A stretch of 64,000 nt of DNA from Hyaloraphidium curvatum (Eukaryota > Monoblepharomycota > Hyaloraphidiomycetes > Hyaloraphidiales > Hyaloraphidiaceae). The position numbers were made by a program, and so were the translations under genes. Positions 44,312 to 53,093 of the stretch are shown piece by piece. Each line of letters starts with the position of its first letter. Positions within the stretch are counted from its first letter, which is position 1. The notes beneath the pieces were generated by a model. That model saw nothing but the letters and a program-made list of their open reading frames with translations, was not told the DNA's origin and searched no databases. The DNA is taken from assembly GCA_025558095.1 (NCBI GenBank), contig JAIVFI010000042.1, positions 62,001-126,000 of the forward strand, in the 5' to 3' direction.

Positions 44312-44681
44312 CGCGGTCACAGGTTGTAGGCGGCCCGTGGGTGGGTCAGGACCCGTCGATGCCTCGCCATGCCTTCTAAGGTGGCTGGTGCCTTCCGCCT
44401 TGCCGCCGCTATCGGGCGTTCGGAAGCAGGAAGAGGAGGTCGGAATCGCCGGTCGTTCATTCGCAAAGCCCGAGTACATCATTTCGGAGTTGCGCCGGAG
44501 GAGGGGGGCACAGCACAGAGCCCAGCCGACGTTGCGACACACCGCCCTTCGCGGCCGCGATCTCCTGCCGCAGCTTCTTCCTTTCCGGGGAATCCATCGT
44601 TCCCGCGGATCGGTTCCCCCGGATGGAAACAGGGCCCCGCGAAAGTGCTCCGGCGGACCAAGGTCCCGCACGCCGCATCCA
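44312..44681. other. Intergenic, upstream of the lectin-MACPF gene
   Basis: 370 bases between the lectin-MACPF start and the end of the Sec14-like gene, both minus strand. No feature recognised. Confidence 0.35.
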
Positions 44682-45440
44682 TCACAAGACCCCCCTCAGC
44701 TCGTCCACCTTGGCCGCCGCCGCCTCCCCCAGCTCCTCCGCCACCGGTTTGACCGACGCCCCGCATGTTCTGATCCTGGATATGATCTTCGGCTTGAACA
44801 CACCCCTCAGGATCGGCAGCACGATCGACGAGAAGACGAAGGGCTCGTCGACCGCCAGTATCCGCGAGATCTTCAGCGGCAGCGCGCCCACCACGCGGCC
44901 TTCGAACGACGTGACCTCTGCCAGCTTGATCGGGTGCGCGAGGAACGAGAAGGGGGAGAAGCCCCTGGCGAGCACCACCACGACGGCGCCGGCGGTCTGC
45001 GCCGCCGGGTCCCGCGTCAGCACGGAAAGGAAGCCGTGCAGCATGTGCAGCCGCAGGTCCGCGACCTCCGCCGTGCCGAGCTTCACCCTCCCCGGCCGCA
45101 CGACGGCCACGGGCCGCGAATCGCCCGGGGTGCGGTCCCACCCCGCCGCGACCGAGGAGTCGATCACCTCCCCCGCCCTTTGGAGCGCCGCGACGACCTC
45201 GGGCGACGTCCACCGCGGCGAGTCGATCCAGGGCGGGAGGCCGAACTCGGAGACCAGGCCGGCGTAGCGCCACGCCCTCGCCGCGGCGGAGGGCACGTCG
45301 CCGTCGCGGGCGAGGAGGAACAGGTCCAAAGCGGAGTTTGGGAGGTCCCCGACGACGGCCAGGCGGGCGGCGGCGTCGGACGGGGCGTCGGGCGCGGAGG
45401 CGAGCGCGCGGCACGCGGCGAGGACGGGGTGGTCCGGCAT
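44682..45440 (-). CDS. CRAL-TRIO (Sec14-like) domain protein
   Basis: 252 aa. Start at 45440 (MPDHPVLAACRALA); an upstream in-frame Met exists but adds only leader-like sequence. The second half follows the CRAL-TRIO lipid-binding fold: AVVVVLARGFSPFSF, then HPIKLAEVTSFEGRVVGALP, then ISRILAVDEPFVFSSIVLPI and GVFKPKIISRIRTCG, the equivalent of the Sec14 P..F...W..VKPFL..K gate helix. It likely carries or presents a phospholipid or other hydrophobic ligand in the cytosol. The N-terminal CRAL-TRIO-N helices are weak. Confidence 0.7.
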   Translation of the reverse strand: MPDHPVLAACRALASAPDAPSDAAARLAVVGDLPNSALDLFLLARDGDVPSAAARAWRYAGLVSEFGLPPWIDSPRWTSPEVVAALQRAGEVIDSSVAAGWDRTPGDSRPVAVVRPGRVKLGTAEVADLRLHMLHGFLSVLTRDPAAQTAGAVVVVLARGFSPFSFLAHPIKLAEVTSFEGRVVGALPLKISRILAVDEPFVFSSIVLPILRGVFKPKIISRIRTCGASVKPVAEELGEAAAAKVDELRGVL

Positions 45441-45672
45441 GGCTTCGGCCTCCCGTGGGGCGGTTTCGGGTCGTGCCGATGAATCCCGAGGCAATGTAGA
45501 TAGAAAGCCCCGCGGCACGAGATGAGGGCGTTGAAGGCCTGCGGTAGAACGCTGCACGTTCGCGGCGCGCGGCGGGAAAATGGTCCTGACATCGCCCCAC
45601 CCGGGACGACAGCGGATATTCCGGACACGGGTATTCAGAGGCAGGCAAACAAAGATATCTATTGGTCGATTA

Positions 45673-46556
45673 CTAGCATACTAGTTGCTTTGGGGTGGAT
45701 CCGCGGCCCTCATCGCCGCCTGGTGGTGGTCCGCCGCTTGGTGGTGCTTTTCCGGCGGGAGCTCGACCTCCGCCTCGTCGTGGTTCCCCGCCGAGACGTC
45801 GTCGCGCGCTTCCTCGAGGTGGTCTGGGGGAAGTACCGGTTCGGGGAGGAGGCTGGGGAGAGGAGACACCTATCAGCCTCCAAGTCCAGATCAGCATCGG
45901 GCAGGAGGGGAACCCACAGAGCGACGAGCAGGTGAGCAGGCTCGAGGCGTTGGTGATGTCGTCCGCGGCGCAGACCCTCGTCGACGTCTCGCAGAACCCG
46001 AGCATGCCCTGCCCCGGCCCCGGGTACAAGGCGACGATGGCCTGGTACACGTCACGCGGGGAGGGGCGTGGGGGGCAGGAGGAGCCCCAGTAGGAGAGCT
46101 GGAAGGCAGTGTGCGGCCCTAGAAAGGGGGAGATTATGTCAGGGGGCCAGTGATCGTGGATCAGTGTCGGGCAAGCTCACATGTGAAGAAGGCCGAGGGC
46201 ACCGAGCTCCCGAGGAACCAGCCGATGATCCCGTCGACGACGGGCAGCGCCGCCATCCCCGCCGGCCGGGCCTCGCACCAGATCTTCCTGCTCCCGCCGG
46301 TGTCGGTCCCGCCGCACTCGGCGGCCGCCATCGAGCCCATCGGCACGGCCGTGCCGTCGCGCTCGCACGAGTCGGAGAACTCGATGCGGGAAGTGAAGCC
46401 GGCGGCGGTCGACGGGGCGGGGCAGCCGGGGGTGGTCCACTCGAGGGACTTGACGAGGAAGCCGGCGGTGCGCGACGGGGCGGCGGAGGTGCGCGCGCAA
46501 AGGGCGAGGAGGGCGAGGGCGAGGAGCGCCGCGCGGGGGAGGGCGGGAGGTGCCAT
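45673..46556 (-). CDS. Small secreted Cys-containing protein
   Basis: About 273 aa, exons 46556-46181 and 46118-45673. A clear signal peptide (ALPRAALLALALLALC) is followed by a domain with paired Cys (WTTPGCPAPS, FSDSCERDGT, AAECGG, IWCEARP) and, after the intron, YWGSSCPP and ETSTRVCAADDITN. I do not recognise the family. The last 75 codons are low complexity and all three frames are open there; an extra intron could switch to an Arg/Thr/Ser-rich tail like that of the next gene. Divergent from the metallopeptidase gene, 276 bases apart. Confidence 0.6.
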
Positions 46557-46832
46557 CGCGAATGCCGGGGTTGTCTGCGGTTTCCTCGCTGATGCTGCCT
46601 TGGATTGAGCCGCGGCTCGTTGAAATAGTTCCCGCGGAAAGTTCGAGCGGTTGAATCGTCAGGCGGTTGCGGTTCGGAAAGATCCCTACCGCATCCACCT
46701 CGACGTCATAAAGCGGTCGGCGGCTAAAGCTGGACCGCAAGCCGCACACAGCCTGCGCAACAAATAGGAAAGCCAGGTTCCGAGTGAGAAGGGCCGCACA
46801 GCGAATCGTCTCCAATCCGACCCAGCAACGCC

Positions 46833-49581
46833 ATGGCTCGCCTCGCCGTCCTCTGCGCGCTGCTGTTTGCGCTGCTCGCGGCCCCCCTCCGCGCCCCGCA
46901 CTCGTCCGCGGTCGGCTTCCCGCTCGCGGCCGCCGCGGCGCTGCCTGCCGAGGCCCATCCCGCCGGGATTCGCTCCGGCGACCGCGATGCCCCCGACGCG
47001 CCCCGCCTCGACGCCCGCCAGCTCGTGCTCAAAAAGACGACGACCCGCCGCTTGCCCAAGAAGACCACAACCCGGAAGCGCCGAACGACGTCTCGCCGCC
47101 GCGCCTCCACCAAGCGCCCGCAAACAACCGCCCGCCCGGCTGCCCGCAACACCACGTCGTGGCTGCTGATCCAGGAAGACCTGCGCGCCGGCAGGCTCTC
47201 GCAGCCCGTGGCCGCGCTGTACCGCGCCTTTGCCGAGTTCGGCGACCCCCTCCTGCCGGCCAAGTACCGCGTGCCCGTCTCCTCGGTGCCCCGCGAGGAC
47301 GCGTCGACCCGCGATGCCCTGGTCGGCCTGCTGGCCGCGTACTCCCGCCTCTCGGCGGCGCAGCGCGCCCAGGCCGACCCGTACTTCATGCCGCCCATGC
47401 ACGGCCGCTCGTGGTGGCAGCGCAGGTTCGCGCCGGGGTCGGCCGGCGGCAGCAGGCCCTCGCGGCTGCGCGCGCGCTCGGACCACCACGGCCAGCCGGC
47501 CGGCACCGCCGCCGCGGGGCTTTCCAAGCGGCAGGCACCCACTGATCCTCTGGATCCCACGTTGATGCTGCGCGAGTGGGACTCGTGGGCCTCGCTGGAC
47601 GGCAACGCCCGGGTCTGGTATCAGGCAAGTGCCCTCCCGTGGTTCTGCTTGCAGCTTGTCGCTCATCCAGCATGCCTCAGGTCCGCTACGAGTCCACCGA
47701 CCGCGCCCTCGCCCTCCGGATGGCCAACGAGATCCCCCGCATCTGGGCCGCGCACCGCCGCCTCCTCGGCCGCGTTCCCAAGAACGACTTTGGCTCCCGC
47801 AACTCGGGCCGCGGCGGGGACGACCGCCTCGACATCGCCCTCGTCGACGCCAACTCGTACGTCCTCCCCTACGGCCGCTCCTGCACCAGCGACTCCCCCG
47901 CCTACGTGGGCTTCAACCGCGCCGCCCCAAGCTGGAAGGACGAGCTCGCGCACGAGCTCTTCCACGCGTTCCAGTACGCCTTCCGCGTCAGGACCAACTG
48001 CATCGCCATCGACTACGCCTGGCTGCAGGAGAGCACGGCGCAGTGGGCCATGGACTACGTGTACCCGCGGAATGCGGACCAGCACCGCGCCGCCAAGTTC
48101 TGGATGGACTCGCCGCACATGAGCCTGGACGACGAGTCGGCAGCGGGGACCGGCCGGCGATGTGGGTCTCTGCCGGATCACCGCTGCCTGCTGATCTCGA
48201 GCTGACCTTGTCCCTTGTCGCGGCAGACGGAGGGTATATCGTCTGGCACTACGCCGCCCAGGTCCTCCGCGACCCCTCGCGCATCCTCCACGTCTGGCTG
48301 CAGGCCGCCACCAAGGACCAGCTCCCCGCCGTCGACGCCGTCTTCCCCGGCGGCCTGCGCAAGCACTGGCCCCTGATTGCCCTGCACAGCTTCAACAAGG
48401 GCACCCTGAACCACCTCGCCGAGCGCGGCCTGGCCCGCGGGCCGGCGGTGTTTGGCGGGGGCACCGCGCCGATCGACCTCACCCTCGAAGGGGCCAACGT
48501 GTACGCCCCCGAGCTCCAGATCGACCTGCCCTACTTGTCGGCGACCTACGTGCACATGCGCGTCAACGACACGGCGCTGCGCGGGTTCACTTGGTACAAC
48601 TCGCACCGCTTCGCCCTCGACAGAAAGACCGTCGCGGTCAACGTCTTCGGCGCGCCGTACGACGCGCTGGTGTTCGAGGGCAGGGGCTACACTTCCCGCA
48701 CGAGGGGCGTGGCGATCTGGGCGGTGTGGCGGCTGCAGGGCAAAACGACGTGGGAGCGGCCCGAGGAGTGGACCGACGTGCCGTTCCGGCGGTTCTGCCT
48801 GGACAAGCGCGGGGAGCGGCTGGCCGAGATCGCGGTCGTCTACGCCAACTCGGAGTTTGCGGACAAGAGCTACCGCACGACCAAGCTCGGGTCGGTCGGG
48901 CCGACGGTGATCATGTCGGACATGTTCTGCCACGCCGCCAAGGGCACGTCCAAGGTCACCGCGACCTGGAACGGCGGCAGCTGGGTCGCCGACGCCTCTG
49001 CGCTCTCCTTCGAAACCACCCCGTCCGTCGGCAACGGCGGCTCGGGCACCGACTCGCTGTCGACGTACAAGACGCTCTACACCGAGGGCGTCTCGCAGCC
49101 CCCCGCCGACTGCAACATCACCATCCCCGGCACGCAGCAGATCGACTTTGGCGCCTGCCTGCCGTACATGATCGCCCCCACGAGGTTCTTCCCCGCCGCG
49201 GGGACCGTCGCCGTCGTCGCCAGCGGCACGACCAGCTGCGACCCCTCGCCGCCCGAGACGGCGATCTCCACCGCGGCAGGGACGTTCGCGGCCACCGACA
49301 ACGGGCTCACGTACCTGGACCTCCTCGACTCGTCGCTCTCGGGCCCCGCGCACAGGTCGTACGTCGGCTCCGCCCTGGACACCTCGGAGGGCTCGGTGGT
49401 GGTGCACAACGGGTGCACGGGGCTGGACGAGCCCACCGTGGGCGGGCCGTACCTGCTGACGGCCAGGTCCAACGGGCGGGCGCAGGCGCTGCAGGGGGAG
49501 GGGGGGAAGGGGGTGGAGGGGTCGACGCAGCTGACGGAGGGGAGCTTCGTGTGGAAGCTGCAGAGCGAGAGGGAGGCATAG
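46833..49581 (+). CDS. Secreted gluzincin-like metallopeptidase
   Basis: 875 aa, exons 46833-47624, 47681-48161 and 48227-49581. A signal peptide (RLAVLCALLFALLAAPLRA) and a Lys/Arg/Thr-rich tract (KKTTTRRLPKKTTTRKRR) precede a propeptide-like region. The active site is AHELFHAFQYAF (HExxH) with the likely third zinc ligand in WLQESTAQWAMDYV about 30 residues on, the gluzincin layout. Beta-rich C-terminal domains follow, ending with several Cys and GGPYLLTARSNGRAQ. The first intron has a GC donor (CAG/GCAAGT) and a CTCAG acceptor. The second joins RR to YGGYIVWHYAAQ. Probably degrades extracellular protein or wall material; family assignment beyond the motif is open. Confidence 0.75.
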
Positions 49582-49786
49582 ACGGGGGGCGATCGCGGCG
49601 GTTGTGCGACACGCCCCAACCCGGATCGGCGCTCGGCGGGATGTGAAAAACAGATCGGTACATTCTATGTTTTTTCTCTCCGTAGCGTGACGATCTCCTG
49701 ATTCCGGGGTCGGTCGCAAGGCCCGCCAGCCCCGGCTCGAGAGCACCCTCGAAGGAACCGTGCGGGTGCCGCTATACGACACATCC

Positions 49787-51370
49787 ATGGAGATCCGCGG
49801 AACAGACGCCGCGTCGATCCCTCTGATCCCGCAGCAATTCCCCGGATCCTTCACGCCCACAGAATGGGCCGCCCTCTTCCCGGGCACCGCGGGCCCCATG
49901 AGTGACCTTGCCCCCCAACCGCAGCCACTCACGCGTGCAGCGCTCCTGCAAACCCTTCCAAACTCACTCGCCGCAGCCGCACGCGTGCAACTCTACCTCG
50001 GCCGACTGTACATCAACTTCATGGTCTTTCTCGTCGTCTTTGAGGCCGTGCCCATCACGGGGCTGCAGGGGACCGTGTTTGCGTTTGGAGCAGACCAGTT
50101 TCCGGCAAAGCAACGTGCCGTGGATGTTTCCATGGTCATCTTGTATCTCGTTGCCGTGCCGGTCATGTACTACCTGCTTGTCGTGTTTGCGACGGATCCT
50201 GCAAAGTTGATGTCGACCTCGGACTTGCAGTGGGGTCGCAGCAAGACACAGAGGGACCTTGCTGCCATTCAACTCGTTGAAAGTGTCTCGGGTGGGATTG
50301 AGACGGACCGAACGCCAACCGGCACCAAAGCCAAAGCAAGTACGGACCCGCAAAACGACCAAGAGCCAACCATGGACTCGTACGATCTTGCAGGTATTGC
50401 TCGCTACCTTCAGCTCGCCCGTACCGAGCCAGACTCTGCACTGCTGGCCCACGACGGCTCTGATTTATGCCCGTGCCCGGCTCGCTCCTGCGTCGGTGGA
50501 CTCATTCGTCACGCGGGGCCTTTACGGTTTCTCGAAATGATTGGAAGAGGGTCACTGGACAGCTCTTGCTGGTTCTTTATGGTTTACACGCCGCTGGTTT
50601 CGCTCGCGGCGCGCACCTGGACGACGCCCTGGTCAGCCTTCTTTGCAGCCATGGCTGTCGCATTGGGCCCTCTTCTTTACAGTTTCCCCACGTCTTTTTC
50701 GATTCCCAGCTTTGGTATTCCATCCATGGAGCTCACGAGACGCCTCTACGGGCGCGCCGTGGGCCTGTCGCTCGCGCACTTTCTCGAAAAGCGCGAGCAC
50801 GCCCTGGTCGCAGGCGAAACCATCACATCGACACAGGAACCTGTACATATCGCGCTCCACCGTCAGTTGGCAGTAGACTGGAACTCGCGCGCGAAAGTCC
50901 TCGGCCGCGGCAAGCTGTACCTCGGTACCCTTATTGCTCTGGACTTTGTGTGCGCGCTCGCATACATTGTCGCATCGGGATGCCTACCCGTATGGCTTAT
51001 TTGCTTTACTGCACTGCACCTCCTGGACGTTATCCGCGCCCTCTTTATCGCCGCGGCATCCAATGCCGCCGTTGTCGACGTCTCCCGTGAATACCTACTC
51101 TGCAAAACCCGGATCCAGGAGTTCCTTGCAACAGAGGATCCGACACAGCTACCGTCACCTGGATGCATGTCGCTGGCCGCCAACGAGAGGCTGCTGACTT
51201 CGTTTGCGGATGTGGACTTGTACCGCGGGTCGTTTGTTGGGGTTCGGGTGAGCTATGCGTCGGCAAGAGGGTTCCTGGCGGCGACGTTTACGGTGTTTGT
51301 GGGATTGTGGACGGTATTGCGGGGGTTTGGGATTCCGGTGACGGCCGACAGTGTTTGCCGCGGTCCATAA
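49787..51370 (+). CDS. Multi-pass membrane protein, CxCx4CxG family, member E
   Basis: 527 aa, no intron, start at the first ATG of the frame (MEIRGTDAAS). Family parts: TPTEWAALFPGTAG, PLTRAALLQTLPNS, DLAGIARYLQLART, the motif LCPCPARSCVG, ARTWTTPWSAFFAA, AYIVASGCLPVW, and the C-terminus VGLWTVLRGFGIPVTADSVC. It has a longer charged loop (about residues 160-205) after the second hydrophobic segment. It lies 13 kb from member D, outside the main cluster. It is less GC-rich than its neighbours in places. Function unknown. Confidence 0.85.
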   Translation: MEIRGTDAASIPLIPQQFPGSFTPTEWAALFPGTAGPMSDLAPQPQPLTRAALLQTLPNSLAAAARVQLYLGRLYINFMVFLVVFEAVPITGLQGTVFAFGADQFPAKQRAVDVSMVILYLVAVPVMYYLLVVFATDPAKLMSTSDLQWGRSKTQRDLAAIQLVESVSGGIETDRTPTGTKAKASTDPQNDQEPTMDSYDLAGIARYLQLARTEPDSALLAHDGSDLCPCPARSCVGGLIRHAGPLRFLEMIGRGSLDSSCWFFMVYTPLVSLAARTWTTPWSAFFAAMAVALGPLLYSFPTSFSIPSFGIPSMELTRRLYGRAVGLSLAHFLEKREHALVAGETITSTQEPVHIALHRQLAVDWNSRAKVLGRGKLYLGTLIALDFVCALAYIVASGCLPVWLICFTALHLLDVIRALFIAAASNAAVVDVSREYLLCKTRIQEFLATEDPTQLPSPGCMSLAANERLLTSFADVDLYRGSFVGVRVSYASARGFLAATFTVFVGLWTVLRGFGIPVTADSVCRGP

Positions 51371-51589
51371 GCTAATCAAAGGTCTTTTCTGTCCAGACAA
51401 CATGCGCGAGGGCCCCGGTTTCGTTTCGAAGCTTCTTGGCGCGGCGGAGCGTGGCCGTCCTGGTGCCGTGTGCGGGGCTGTCGGTGCGACGAAAGAAAGG
51501 CGCCGCGATCCGGGTCGCCGTTGGAGTGGGTCGATAAGGGGATGTTTGTTTGAGCTCGTTGCCGACGAGACTTTCAATGCGGCTCAATA

Positions 51590-52969
51590 ATGGGCCAACG
51601 AACGCCTGGCGAAGGAGGCGATACGGAAGTTGCGGAGCTTCGACAGTCATCCCTGTCGAGACGCCCGTCCCCAACCTTCGCTCACGAATCTCCCACAATG
51701 AGCGGCACGGTGGAGCTGGTCCGCCTCTGCAGCAAGCTGCTCAAAGCCGGCCAGGACGATCGCGTGCTCCAGGAGCTCGCGGCGCCAGGCGGGCGGGCGC
51801 TCCTTTCGGCCACGCTCGAGGAGCGCGACGGAAAAGAGAGCGGGCGGACGCTGCTCCACATCGCCTGCGGACGGGACCGTGTCGTCGTCATTCGCAAGGC
51901 GCTGGACATGGGAGCTGATCCTTGCGCCCGCGACGGGGAAGGAGACACCCCACTGGCAGTCGCTGCGCGCTTCGCAAGGTCCATGGCTTTGGAGGAGATG
52001 CTCCTCGATCCACGCGTGGACGTCGACGCGGCCAACTTGGACGGGAACACGGCGCTACACCTCGCCGCGACCACGAACAAGCCCGAGGTCGCCAGGAAGC
52101 TCCTGGAGAAAGGCGCGGACCCGCACGTGCGGAACAAGGCTGGCTACACACCGTACCGCGCCGCCGTCGTAGACGCCCAGCGAGGGAGCAAGTACGTGAA
52201 GCGGGATTCGCCAATCCTCGGCTTCTTGGAGCGGGCCGAGAAGGAACGGCCTAGGAAGCGGCCCCGTTCGAGTTCGCCCGAGCCCGCCGGCCACGTTGGC
52301 CGCAAATCCGGAAATGGTCGTAGAGCGGCGCTGGAACAGCCAGAAATCGACCTCACCGGCTCCTGGCCTCCTCCGGACCTCCCTGAGACCCAGGAATCAC
52401 GGATCCTTTCGCAAGACTTCCAGATCCTCGCGCAGGAGCCGACCCCACGTCGCTTCTCGCGAGAACCTTTCGTTCCCGCGACCCAGCCTCCCGTTTCCCG
52501 GACGCCGAAGCAGGTGGGGGGTCTGGTTGGCAGCTCCAAAGACAGCATCGGTGGAAGCAAGGTGCCCGCCGCGAACCTCTTCGACCGGGCTGCCCACAAG
52601 TGCACCCACCCGTTCAACGCCATGGACGGCCACCACGTCCGCTCCAAGGGCGAGGTCCTGGTCGACAATGCTCTGCGCACCCTGGGCATCCTTCACGACT
52701 ACGAACCGGCGAGGAAGGTTAACAACGTCGGGGGTGGTTTGGCATCGATCCGGCCTGATTGGCACCTGCCTGGCTACGACGTCTATATCGAATACTGGGG
52801 CATGGACACACCGGAGTACGTGGACAGGAAGAACTGGAAGAAGACACTTTACGGCCTCAACGAGCTGAATGTGATCCACCTGACGGAGGAGGACACGATG
52901 AGCAGCGGGCTCGAGGAGAAGCTGTCGAAGAAGCTGGAGACGTACAGAAGGCGGAGCATTTTGGAGTAG
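51590..52969 (+). CDS. Ankyrin-repeat protein with C-terminal PD-(D/E)XK nuclease-like domain
   Basis: 459 aa, single exon. The first ATG (51590) has a good context; an alternative is 51698 (MSGTVELVRLCSKLL), where recognisable sequence begins. Ankyrin repeats cover about residues 85-195 (GRTLLHIACGRDR, GDTPLAVAARFARS, GNTALHLAATTNKPEVARKL, AGYTPYRAAVV). A basic linker (RPRKRPRSSSPEP) could be a nuclear localisation signal. The last 90 residues look like a small restriction-endonuclease fold: SKGEVLVDNALRTLG, SIRPDWHLPGYDVYIEYWG (candidate acidic residues PDW and IEYW), then WKKTLYGLNELNVIHLTEED. All candidate catalytic residues are present. Its DNA or RNA target is unknown. Confidence 0.75.
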   Translation: MGQRTPGEGGDTEVAELRQSSLSRRPSPTFAHESPTMSGTVELVRLCSKLLKAGQDDRVLQELAAPGGRALLSATLEERDGKESGRTLLHIACGRDRVVVIRKALDMGADPCARDGEGDTPLAVAARFARSMALEEMLLDPRVDVDAANLDGNTALHLAATTNKPEVARKLLEKGADPHVRNKAGYTPYRAAVVDAQRGSKYVKRDSPILGFLERAEKERPRKRPRSSSPEPAGHVGRKSGNGRRAALEQPEIDLTGSWPPPDLPETQESRILSQDFQILAQEPTPRRFSREPFVPATQPPVSRTPKQVGGLVGSSKDSIGGSKVPAANLFDRAAHKCTHPFNAMDGHHVRSKGEVLVDNALRTLGILHDYEPARKVNNVGGGLASIRPDWHLPGYDVYIEYWGMDTPEYVDRKNWKKTLYGLNELNVIHLTEEDTMSSGLEEKLSKKLETYRRRSILE

Positions 52970-53093
52970 CGGTTTGACCTACCATGTTTTGGGAGTATCT
53001 AGCGAATACATTTTCAGAGTGATGGCGTGAGTTGAAATCCACAAAACATGCTTTCCCCGTTTGACCATCCATCATGTAGCAGCTGGCCGCCAA

